Part shown: positions 1 through 6,869 of the stretch, piece by piece
Layout: every line of letters starts with the position of its first letter
Numbering within the stretch: position 1 is the stretch's first letter
Assembly: GCF_000416235.1 (NCBI RefSeq)
Contig: NZ_ATLO01000049.1
Coordinates: 124,001-188,000, forward strand
Direction of reading: 5' to 3'
DNA length: 64,000 nt
Source of the DNA: Pseudomonas sp. CFII64
GTDB lineage: Bacteria; Pseudomonadota; Gammaproteobacteria; Pseudomonadales; Pseudomonadaceae
Notes under the pieces: model-generated
What the model saw: only the letters and a program-made list of their open reading frames with translations
What the model was told of the DNA's origin: nothing
The model's database searches: none
Made by a program: the position numbers and the translations under genes

Positions 1-1224
1 GATGTCGAACTTGGCGTGCTGGCCGACCTTGATTTTGTCCGGATCTTCCAGCAGCGGCTTGAGCTGCTTGAGCACATGGTCGCGATCCAGCTGCTGCGGC
101 ACGCCCATGTACGAATGGGTCAGCGGAATATAGGCGGCTTCATTGGACTGCACCGAGAACGACAGGCCGACCAATTGCGCACGCTGCGCATCCAGGCCGT
201 TGCTCTGGGTAACGAAAGCGACCAGTTTGGCGGCATTGAGCTTCTTCAGCCACGTGTCGAGCTGATCCTGTTCGAGGATGGTTTCGTAGTGGGTTTCTGC
301 GGTCGGCGGTGCTTCGGCGATGGCTACTTCCAGCCCGGCACGCTGCGCATCACGCTGCAGGTCTTCGATCCAGCTTTTGAATTCCAGCTCGGCGTACAGC
401 TCCAGCAAGGCCTCGCGGTCCGGCTCGCTGCAGTGCAGCGCGTCGAGTTCGATGTCCAGCGGCACGTCGATCTTGATGGTCGCCAGCTCGTAGGACAGAA
501 ACGCCATGGCGCGATGTTCTTCGAGCTTGGCCGCCAGGGTTTTCGCCCCGCGAATCGGCAGCGCTGCTACCGCGTCGAGGTTTTCGTACAGCTCCTTCAG
601 GCCGCCGCCGATACCCACCAGCAAGCCCACAGCGGTTTTTTCGCCAACGCCCGGTACGCCCGGAATGTTGTCGACTTTGTCACCCATCAGCGCCAGATAA
701 TCGATGATGTGTTCAGGGCCGACCCCGAACTTCTCTTTCACGCCAGCCACGTCCTGCACGCTACCGGTCATGGTATTGACCAAGGTAATGTGGCCGTCGA
801 CCAGCTGCGCCATGTCCTTGTCGCCGGTGGAGATGATCACCGGACGATCCGCCGCCGCGCTGCTGCGCGCCAGCGTGCCGATCACATCGTCCGCTTCGAC
901 GCCATCGACGCAGAGCAGCGGGTAGCCCAGGCCTTTGACACAGGCGTGCAACAGATCGATTTGCACGCGCAGATCATCCGGCATGCTTGGCCGGTTGGCT
1001 TTGTATTCGGCGTAGAGATCGTCGCGAAATGTGCCGCCTTTGGCGTCGAAAACAACTGCAAAAGGGCTTTCTGGGTATTGACGACGCAGGCTTTTAAGCA
1101 TGTTCAACACGCCTTTGACCGCGCCGGTTGGCAGGCCCTTGGACGTAGCGAGCGGTGGCAGCGCGTGAAAAGCGCGATACAAGTATGAAGAACCGTCCAC
1201 CAGGACGAGGGGCGCTTGGCTCAT
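1..1224 (-). CDS. polA: DNA polymerase I, N-terminal part (cut by window edge)
   Basis: The first 408 codons of DNA polymerase I, which fills gaps and removes RNA primers during replication and repair. The reading frame is open from ATG at 1224 to base 1, so the 3' end lies outside the window. The visible part contains the 5'-3' exonuclease (FEN-like) domain: VDGSSYLYRAFHAL near residue 8, the acidic EADDVIGT motif near 115, GDKDMAQL near 135, and the helix-hairpin-helix stretch GDKVDNIPGVPGVGEKTA near 185. After about residue 300 it enters the 3'-5' exonuclease-like domain. The family is about 920 residues, so the polymerase domain is not seen here. The gene lies divergent to the DUF2782 gene that starts at 1299. 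The call is firm. Confidence 0.96.
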   Translation of the reverse strand, partial: MSQAPLVLVDGSSYLYRAFHALPPLATSKGLPTGAVKGVLNMLKSLRRQYPESPFAVVFDAKGGTFRDDLYAEYKANRPSMPDDLRVQIDLLHACVKGLGYPLLCVDGVEADDVIGTLARSSAAADRPVIISTGDKDMAQLVDGHITLVNTMTGSVQDVAGVKEKFGVGPEHIIDYLALMGDKVDNIPGVPGVGEKTAVGLLVGIGGGLKELYENLDAVAALPIRGAKTLAAKLEEHRAMAFLSYELATIKIDVPLDIELDALHCSEPDREALLELYAELEFKSWIEDLQRDAQRAGLEVAIAEAPPTAETHYETILEQDQLDTWLKKLNAAKLVAFVTQSNGLDAQRAQLVGLSFSVQSNEAAYIPLTHSYMGVPQQLDRDHVLKQLKPLLEDPDKIKVGQHAKFDI

Positions 1225-1298
1225 GAGCAGAATCAACCTTTTCGGCGGGGTCGGCGCTAGAATGCGCGGACCATTGACGACAAAGGGACAAGGTTATC

Positions 1299-1586
1299 AT
1301 GCGTACGACAAATCGCTTGTTGCTGGCTGGCTTGTTTGCATTCTGCCCGCTGATTGCTGTTGCTGCGGACGATGCACCTTCGGCCGATCCAGATGTAACG
1401 ATCCGCACCGAAGGCGACAAGACCATCCAGGAATACCGCCAGAATGGATTTCTGTATGCAATCAAGATCACGCCAAAGGGCGGCAAGCCTTATTTTCTGG
1501 TGCGCGCCGATGGCACTGACGCCAATTTCATTCGTTCGGACCAGCCGGATATGCTGATTCCTTCGTGGAAAATATTCGAGTGGTAA
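1299..1586 (+). CDS. DUF2782 family small exported protein
   Basis: A 95-residue protein of unknown function. It begins with a clear Sec signal peptide (MRTTNRLLLAGLFAFCPLI, cleavage probably after AVAA near residue 23). The mature part contains the conserved pattern of the DUF2782 family: a TIRTEGD/KTIQEYRQNG strand, then YAIKITPKGGKPYFLV and a C-terminal IPSWKIFEW. The ATG is preceded by a GGGACAAGG ribosome-binding site. It lies 36 bases before thrB on the same strand. Pseudomonas genomes usually carry this small gene between polA and thrB, so it is probably co-transcribed with thrB. The periplasmic location is inferred from the signal peptide; no catalytic motif is visible. Confidence 0.85.
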   Translation: MRTTNRLLLAGLFAFCPLIAVAADDAPSADPDVTIRTEGDKTIQEYRQNGFLYAIKITPKGGKPYFLVRADGTDANFIRSDQPDMLIPSWKIFEW

Positions 1587-1622
1587 CGTCCCACATTCAC
1601 TTTTTTTGCTGGCAGTCCTGAT

Positions 1623-2573
1623 ATGTCCGTGTTCACCCCTCTGGCTCGGCCCGAGCTGGAAACTTTTCTCGCCCCTTACGGGCTTGGCCGTCTGCGCGAT
1701 TTCCAAGGTATCGCCGCCGGCAGCGAGAACACCAACTACTTCATCAGCCTGGAGCAGGGCGAATTCGTCCTGACTCTGGTCGAGCGCGGACCGGTTCAGG
1801 ATTTGCCGTTCTTCATTGAATTGCTGGATGTGCTGCACGAAGCGGACCTGCCGGTGCCTTACGCGCTGCGCACCACGGACGGCAGTGCGTTGCGCGAACT
1901 GGCCGGCAAACCGGCACTGTTGCAGCCGCGCCTGCCAGGCAAGCACATCAGCGAGCCGAACACGCAGCATTGCGTGCAGATTGGTGAGTTGTTGGGGCAT
2001 CTGCACCTGGCGACCCGCGAACACGTGCTGGAACGCAAGACTGATCGCGGGCTGGACTGGATGCTGACTGAAGGGGCCGAACTGGTTTCGCACCTTGATC
2101 CAGCGTCGGGCCAGTTGCTGAAAGCCGCCCTGGAAGAAATCGAGCGGCTCAAGCCAGGCATCATGGCGCTGCCGCGTTCAAATCTGCATGCGGACCTGTT
2201 TCGCGACAACGCGCTGTTCGAAGGCACGCACCTGACCGGGGTGATCGATTTCTATAACGCGTGTTCCGGGCCGATGCTTTATGACCTGGCCATCGCGCTG
2301 AACGATTGGTGCTCACGTGAAGACGGCCAGATCGACCCGCAACGCGCCCGCGCCATGCTCGGCGCCTATGCCGCGCTGCGCCCGTTCACTGCAAGTGAAG
2401 CCGAGTTGTGGCCGACCATGTTGCGCGTTGGTTGCGTCAGGTTCTGGCTGTCGCGCCTGATCGCCGCCGAATCCAACGCCGGGCAAGACGTCCTGATTCA
2501 CGACCCCATGGAATTCCAGAAGCGCCTGGAACAGCGTCAGGAAACGCATATTCCATTGCCGTTTGCGTTGTAA
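1623..2573 (+). CDS. thrB: Homoserine kinase (aminoglycoside phosphotransferase fold)
   Basis: A 316-residue kinase that phosphorylates L-homoserine to O-phosphohomoserine in threonine synthesis. It is the ThrB type with an APH/choline-kinase-like fold used by Pseudomonas, not the GHMP kinase of enterics. Visible motifs are the N-lobe GSENTNYF loop near residue 34, the Brenner-type catalytic loop HADLFRDN near 189 (catalytic Asp in HAD, metal-binding Asn), and GVIDFYNACSGPMLYDLAI near 206 carrying the second metal-binding Asp. Length fits the family. It follows the DUF2782 gene and is convergent with znuA. The cytoplasmic location is inferred from the absence of a signal peptide. Confidence 0.93.
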   Translation: MSVFTPLARPELETFLAPYGLGRLRDFQGIAAGSENTNYFISLEQGEFVLTLVERGPVQDLPFFIELLDVLHEADLPVPYALRTTDGSALRELAGKPALLQPRLPGKHISEPNTQHCVQIGELLGHLHLATREHVLERKTDRGLDWMLTEGAELVSHLDPASGQLLKAALEEIERLKPGIMALPRSNLHADLFRDNALFEGTHLTGVIDFYNACSGPMLYDLAIALNDWCSREDGQIDPQRARAMLGAYAALRPFTASEAELWPTMLRVGCVRFWLSRLIAAESNAGQDVLIHDPMEFQKRLEQRQETHIPLPFAL

Positions 2574-2662
2574 ACAGGGCCACTTCGCGGCCCCCGTTGG
2601 AGCGAGGCTTGCCCGCGATGCTCCATGTGACGGCACGAATTCATGGTTAAAACATTTCCCCG

Positions 2663-2764
2663 GTGGGAGAGGACTTGTCCTCGATGGCTGTCATTTCAGC
2701 ACTGCATGTGGATCAGGCAGATTAAGGTCGTCTGGGCTGCTATCGAGGACAAGTCCTCTCCCAC
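2663..2764. repeat. Perfect 23-bp inverted repeat, REP/BIME-like
   Basis: The 23 bases at 2663-2685 (GTGGGAGAGGACTTGTCC...) are exactly the reverse complement of 2742-2764. Each arm is itself partly palindromic around GGACTTGTCC. The pair sits between the convergent ends of thrB and znuA and belongs to the same repeat type seen at 6645-6748, 33663-33852 and 36929-37028. A further short repeat (GGAGCGAGGCTTGCCCGCGA, near 2600) belongs to a second family also seen near 15830 and 31640. Such pairs can act as bidirectional terminators or mRNA stabilisers; that role is inferred. Confidence 0.8.
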
Positions 2765-2824
2765 AAAGGCATTGCTTACACGCAGCCAGGCATTCCCACC
2801 ATAGAACCTCCAACAGTGCCTGGA

Positions 2825-3757
2825 TCAAAGCGACTCCAGGCACCCAACCAGATCATCCCCAAGCGTGCTCAGCAGCAGCTCATAACCTTTGGCGTTGACG
2901 GGCGTGTCGCTGCCCAGAGCGTCCAGTTCCGCGAGCTTCGCCGGCAGGCCTGCGGTCAGGGTTTCGGCCAGGCGGGGGCGCAACGGCGGTTCGCTGAACA
3001 CGCAGGTCTTGCCCATTTCCGTCAGCCGCTTGCGCATGGCCGCGACGTGCTGCGCGCCTGGCTGGACTTCGGCGGCGACGCTGAACACCCCGGCATGCTT
3101 GAGGCCGTAGGCATCTTCGAAGTAATCGAACGCTTCGTGAAACACGAAATACGGCTTGCCGGAAATCCCTGCGACGCGGGCCTTGATTCGCGTATCCAGT
3201 GCATCCAGTCGCGTGCTGAAGGCCTTGGCGTTGCTTGCGTAGCGCGCGGCATTGGCCGGGTCGGCGGCGCTCAGGTCGGCGGCCATCTTCGCGGCAATCA
3301 CCCGGGCATTGAACGATGACAACCACAAATGCGCGTCCAGGCTGCCGGGACGGTGATCGTGATCGTGCTCATCCGGATCTTCTTCCTCATGGGAAGCACT
3401 GTCGGCGGCAAAGTGGCGTAGGTGCATGCCCGGCAACGACTGGACATCGACAGTAGGCAGCGTACGATTTTTCAGCACGCGCGGCAGGAAGCTTTCCATG
3501 TCCAGCCCTATCCAATAGAGCAGATCCGAGTCGCGAACGCGCCGCACGTCGGATGGCCGCAACGCATAGTTATGCGGCGATGCGCCTGGCGGCAGCAGCA
3601 CCTGCGGCGAGCCGGCACCGTCCTGCACAGCGGCGGCAATCAGCTGCAATGGCTTGATGCTGGTAAGGACGCGAACCTCGGCCTGAGCCGGGGCAATTGC
3701 CAGAAAACTGGCCGATAAAGCGATGAAAAGGGCAAAAAGACGGTGCACGTGAGCCAC
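2825..3757 (-). CDS. znuA: Zinc ABC transporter periplasmic binding protein
   Basis: A 310-residue cluster A-I solute-binding protein that delivers zinc to ZnuBC. Residues 1-26 form a signal peptide ending APAQA. A His/acid-rich loop (DEHDHDHRPGSLDAHLWLS, about residues 125-145) is typical of ZnuA and includes a metal-ligand His. Further ligand candidates are the FHEAFDYF motif and the Glu/Asp near the C-terminus. In this frame the start is GTG at 3757; an ATG at 3761 is in another frame. It is transcribed divergently from zur, with a Zur-box-like palindrome at 3777-3789 between them, so repression by zinc-loaded Zur is expected. The family call is firm, the exact start less so. Confidence 0.93.
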   Translation of the reverse strand: MAHVHRLFALFIALSASFLAIAPAQAEVRVLTSIKPLQLIAAAVQDGAGSPQVLLPPGASPHNYALRPSDVRRVRDSDLLYWIGLDMESFLPRVLKNRTLPTVDVQSLPGMHLRHFAADSASHEEEDPDEHDHDHRPGSLDAHLWLSSFNARVIAAKMAADLSAADPANAARYASNAKAFSTRLDALDTRIKARVAGISGKPYFVFHEAFDYFEDAYGLKHAGVFSVAAEVQPGAQHVAAMRKRLTEMGKTCVFSEPPLRPRLAETLTAGLPAKLAELDALGSDTPVNAKGYELLLSTLGDDLVGCLESL

Positions 3758-3776
3758 TCATTGACGGCGGGAACAG

Positions 3777-3789
3777 GTAACATAATAAC
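3777..3789. promoter_or_regulatory. Candidate Zur box between znuA and zur
   Basis: The 13 bases GTAACATAATAAC read GTTATTATGTTAC on the other strand. This matches the core of the known Zur operator (GTTATANTATAAC) at 9 of 12 defined positions. It lies 19 bases upstream of the znuA start and 26 bases upstream of the zur start, where it could serve both divergent promoters. Binding is inferred from the match and its position. Confidence 0.6.
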
Positions 3790-3815
3790 GTCTCTCACAA
3801 ATATCGTCGCCGCTC

Positions 3816-4298
3816 ATGACTAAAACACCGCTGGCCAGTCGTCCCCATGATCACTCCCACTGCGTGCACACCGCACTCGCCGAAGCCGATGCGCTGTGCG
3901 CTGAGAAAGGCCTGCGTCTGACCGCATTGCGTCGGCGCGTCCTGGAATTGGTCTGGCACAGTCATAAACCGCTGGGTGCGTACGACATCCTTGCAGTCCT
4001 CAGTGAAGAAGACGGTCGCCGCGCCGCGCCGCCTACGGTTTACCGGGCGCTGGATTTCCTGCTGGAAAACGGTCTGGTGCATCGCATTGCCTCGCTTAAC
4101 GCCTTCACCGGCTGCAATCACCCGACCCACGCGCATCAGGGCCAGTTTCTGATTTGCCGGGAATGTCACGCCGCCATCGAGCTGCAACATCCGGCCATCA
4201 GCGATGCAGTGGTTGCCGCCGCTGCCGAAGTCGGCTTCGCCGTGGAAGGTCAGACCGTGGAAATCGTCGGTATCTGTTCCGGCTGCAAGGCAGCCTGA
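3816..4298 (+). CDS. zur: Zinc uptake regulator, Fur family
   Basis: A 160-residue Fur-family repressor that senses zinc. The N-terminus is His/Cys-bearing (HDHSHCVHTALAEAD). The winged helix spans about residues 25-90, with the recognition segment APPTVYRALDFLLENGLVHRI. The C-terminal dimer/metal domain has a CRECH motif (about residues 117-121) and a terminal GICSGCKAA, giving the two CxxC pairs of the structural zinc site. The stop codon overlaps the znuC start (TGATG), so zur-znuC-znuB form one operon. It should repress its own operon and znuA when zinc is plentiful. Confidence 0.94.
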   Translation: MTKTPLASRPHDHSHCVHTALAEADALCAEKGLRLTALRRRVLELVWHSHKPLGAYDILAVLSEEDGRRAAPPTVYRALDFLLENGLVHRIASLNAFTGCNHPTHAHQGQFLICRECHAAIELQHPAISDAVVAAAAEVGFAVEGQTVEIVGICSGCKAA

Positions 4299-5095
4299 TG
4301 AGCAATGCACTGATTACCCTTGAGCAGGTGCGCGTCACGCTGTCCGGGCAGAACGTGCTGGAAAACATCCAGCTGAGCGTCAAGCCTGGGGAAATCGTCA
4401 CGCTGATCGGTCCCAATGGCGCAGGCAAGACCACGCTGGTGCGTGCGGTGCTTGGCCTGCTGAAGCCGGATTCCGGTACGGTCTGGCGCAAGCCGAAACT
4501 GCGCGTGGGCTACATGCCGCAAAAACTGCACATCGACGCGACATTGCCGCTGTCGGTGCTGCGCTTTTTGCGTCTGGTGCCGGGCGTGGATCGCGCGGCG
4601 GCCCTCGCCGCACTGGCCGAGGTCGGTGCCGAAAAGGTGATCGACAGCCCTCTGCAAAGTGTTTCCGGCGGGGAAATGCAGCGTGTACTGCTCGCTCGCG
4701 CGCTGTTGCGCGAGCCGGAATTGCTGGTGCTGGACGAACCGGTGCAAGGCGTTGACGTGGCGGGCCAGGCCGAGCTTTACAGCCTGATCACTCGTCTGCG
4801 GGATCGTCACGGCTGCGGCGTGTTGATGGTTTCCCACGATTTGCATCTGGTGATGAGCACCACCGATCAGGTGGTGTGCCTGAATCGTCATGTGTGCTGC
4901 TCCGGCCACCCGGAGCAAGTCAGTCATGACCCGGCGTTCGTCGAGCTGTTCGGCAAGAACGCCCAGAGCCTGGCGATTTATCATCACCATCACGATCACG
5001 CCCATGATCTACACGGCGAAGTAGTGGCCGAAGCTGCCGATCCCGCGTCTCACACCCACAATCATGTTCATGGAGATAGCTGCAAGCATGGCTGA
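4298..5095 (+). CDS. znuC: Zinc ABC transporter ATP-binding protein
   Basis: A 265-residue ABC ATPase that powers zinc import. The ATG at 4298 overlaps the zur stop and gives MSNALITLEQVRV, a normal ABC start. Walker A is GPNGAGKTT near residue 37, the signature is VSGGEMQRVLLARAL near 122, Walker B is LLVLDEPVQGVD near 143, and the switch His lies in MVSHDLHLV. The last 40 residues form a His-rich tail (HHHHDHAHD... SHTHNHVHGDSCKHG), a recurrent feature of zinc and nickel transport proteins that may buffer zinc at the cytoplasmic face. The stop overlaps the znuB start. Confidence 0.94.
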   Translation: MSNALITLEQVRVTLSGQNVLENIQLSVKPGEIVTLIGPNGAGKTTLVRAVLGLLKPDSGTVWRKPKLRVGYMPQKLHIDATLPLSVLRFLRLVPGVDRAAALAALAEVGAEKVIDSPLQSVSGGEMQRVLLARALLREPELLVLDEPVQGVDVAGQAELYSLITRLRDRHGCGVLMVSHDLHLVMSTTDQVVCLNRHVCCSGHPEQVSHDPAFVELFGKNAQSLAIYHHHHDHAHDLHGEVVAEAADPASHTHNHVHGDSCKHG

Positions 5096-5876
5096 TTTTC
5101 TACTGTATGCCTTGCTTGCCGGTCTGGCGCTGGCGCTGGTGGCCGGGCCGTTGGGCTCGTTCGTGGTCTGGCGGCGCATGGCTTATTTCGGCGATACGTT
5201 GTCCCACGCGGCATTGTTGGGCGTTGCCTTGGGCTTTTTGCTGGATGTCAGCCCGACCATCGCGGTGACGGTCGGTTGTCTGTTGCTGGCGATCCTGCTG
5301 GTGACCCTGCAACAGCGCCAGCCGCTGGCGTCCGACACACTGCTGGGGATTCTGGCGCCGAGTACCTTGTCGCTGGGCCTGGTGGTGCTGAGCTTCATGC
5401 ACGACGTGCGCATCGACCTGATGGCTTATCTGTTCGGCGATCTGCTGGCGATCAGCCCGACGGATCTGGCCTGGATTCTCGGCGGCGCAGCGGCGGTGCT
5501 GGTGCTGATCGTCGCGCTGTGGCGGCCGTTGCTGGCAATCACCGTGCATGAAGAACTGGCCAGGGTCGAAGGTTTGCCCGTGGCGGCGCTGCGTATGGCC
5601 CTGATGCTGCTGATTGCGGTGGTGATTGCCGTGGCGATGAAGATTGTCGGCGTGTTGCTGATTACTTCGCTGCTGATCATTCCGGCGGCTGCGGCACAGC
5701 GTCACGCCCGCTCGCCGGAGCAGATGGCACTCGGCGCGAGCGTCCTGGGCGTGGCTGCGGTGTGTATTGGCCTGTCCATGTCATGGTTCAAGGACACCCC
5801 CGCCGGACCCTCGATTGTGGTGTCGGCAGCAGCGCTGTTTCTGCTGAGTTTTGTTCTACCCAAGCGAGCGGTGTAG
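5088..5876 (+). CDS. znuB: Zinc ABC transporter permease
   Basis: A 262-residue inner-membrane permease of the ABC-3 family. The chosen ATG at 5088 overlaps the last codons of znuC and gives MADFLLYALLAGLALALVAG, beginning directly with the first membrane helix. About eight hydrophobic segments are visible. The conserved GSFVVWRRMAYFGDTLSHAALLG segment near residue 25 is typical of metal ABC-3 permeases. Third gene of zur-znuC-znuB; it works with ZnuA in the periplasm. Confidence 0.93.
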   Translation: MADFLLYALLAGLALALVAGPLGSFVVWRRMAYFGDTLSHAALLGVALGFLLDVSPTIAVTVGCLLLAILLVTLQQRQPLASDTLLGILAPSTLSLGLVVLSFMHDVRIDLMAYLFGDLLAISPTDLAWILGGAAAVLVLIVALWRPLLAITVHEELARVEGLPVAALRMALMLLIAVVIAVAMKIVGVLLITSLLIIPAAAAQRHARSPEQMALGASVLGVAAVCIGLSMSWFKDTPAGPSIVVSAAALFLLSFVLPKRAV

Positions 5877-5913
5877 ACTTGCTCGTTTTTTGCGCAATTA
5901 GAGAATCGCAGGA

Positions 5914-6630
5914 ATGAAGCCGTCTGCATCCCGTTATCTGCTGCTTGCCGCATTTTCCATCCTGTTGGGTGCCTGTCAGAGTGCGCCCACTGTTGACGCG
6001 CCCGTGCCCGAGACACCTCCCGACGTGTTCGCGCAGCTGGAGCAAAGCATCACCAGCAATGAATTGGCGACAGCCGAAGACCAGCTGGCTGCGCTACAGA
6101 CTGCTGCGCCCACTGATATTCGTCTGGAACAATTTCAGCGGCGTCTGGCCGAGGCTTATTTGAGTCGCAGCCAGATCGTGCTGCAAAAAGGCGACGTCAA
6201 TGCTGCCGCGACTGCGCTGAGCCGCGCTCGTGCGCTGATGCCCAAGGCTCCGGCGCTGACCAGTGGCGTCAACGGCGCCATTGCCCACGCCCGTAAAGCC
6301 GAGCTGGACAAGGCTGAAGCGGATTTGAAAGCCGCCGAAGCCAGGCGCATCGCCAAACTGATCGATCCGACCGCAGAAAGCACGACCATTGCATTGAAAA
6401 TTGGCGATATGGCGCAACTACGTCGTCAGCTGGATGCGATCGCCGCCGATACTGTCGCGTTCAATTGTGATGTGGTGCTGCAGGTTCCGCGCACCGAAGA
6501 CTACCCATGGCTGGCGACGTTGCTGACCAAACGGGTGAACAAGATCAATCCGGATTTCGAACTGGATCTGCGCCGAGTGATCGAGCGCAACGAGAAGGTC
6601 CAGGTCGTGCTCAAGCCTGCTCAGTTGTAG
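5914..6630 (+). CDS. Outer-membrane or periplasmic lipoprotein, unknown function (PA5502-like position)
   Basis: A 238-residue protein. The N-terminus MKPSASRYLLLAAFSILLGAC carries a lipobox (LLGAC) with the lipidated Cys at residue 21; the next residue is Gln, consistent with outer-membrane sorting. Residues 35-150 are helical and Ala/Leu/Glu-rich with a TPR-like look (EQSITSNELATAEDQLAAL, LSRSQIVLQKGDVNAAATAL). The C-terminal 80 residues (FNCDVVLQVPRTEDYPWLATLLTKRVNKINPDFELDLR) are not recognised. Between znuB and metN this matches the place of a conserved uncharacterised Pseudomonas gene; katE separates it from metN here. No enzymatic motif is seen. Confidence 0.75.
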   Translation: MKPSASRYLLLAAFSILLGACQSAPTVDAPVPETPPDVFAQLEQSITSNELATAEDQLAALQTAAPTDIRLEQFQRRLAEAYLSRSQIVLQKGDVNAAATALSRARALMPKAPALTSGVNGAIAHARKAELDKAEADLKAAEARRIAKLIDPTAESTTIALKIGDMAQLRRQLDAIAADTVAFNCDVVLQVPRTEDYPWLATLLTKRVNKINPDFELDLRRVIERNEKVQVVLKPAQL

Positions 6631-6644
6631 CTTCAAATCGGACG

Positions 6645-6748
6645 GTAGGAGGGGACTTGTCCCCGAAGAGGCCAGCCCAGGCACTGCAATCAGCCAGACT
6701 TTGCGTCATTGCCTGACCCGACGCTTTCCCGGACAAGTCCGGTCCTAC
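6645..6748. repeat. REP/BIME-type inverted pair (GTAGGAGGGGACTTGTCCCC family)
   Basis: The left arm GTAGGAGGGGACTTGTCCCC (6645-6664) faces the right arm CCCGGACAAGTCCGGTCCTAC (6728-6748). Both are internally palindromic around GGACTTGTCC, and the ends GTAGGA/TCCTAC mirror each other. It lies between the convergent lipoprotein and katE genes. The same element recurs twice at 33663-33852 and once at 36929-37028. Confidence 0.8.
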
Positions 6749-6806
6749 CTGATTTGGGTTGTCTTGCTTTCGCGTGACGTTTTCACACCGTCTGTGTAGG
6801 AACGAA

Positions 6807-6851
6807 CTTGTTGGCGAGACGGCGTAGCTGGGACGCCGCCTCGCCAACAAG
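6807..6851. repeat. Long hairpin between lipoprotein gene and katE
   Basis: CTTGTTGGCGAG (6807-6818) pairs perfectly with CTCGCCAACAAG near 6839-6850. The stem continues inward through CGGCG/CGCCG after one mismatch, giving about 17 paired bases with an 8-base loop. It sits just past the 3' end of katE and may end or protect both convergent transcripts. A related sequence (GTTGGCGAGGC...GCCTCGC) occurs at 14110-14160, so this is a dispersed repeat and not unique to katE. Confidence 0.65.
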
Positions 6852-6869
6852 GTTTTCACCTTCCGCGTA

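Noticed and set aside
16..1188. Long plus-strand open frame of 390 codons
   Set aside because: It is antisense to polA, whose minus-strand frame has clear exonuclease motifs.
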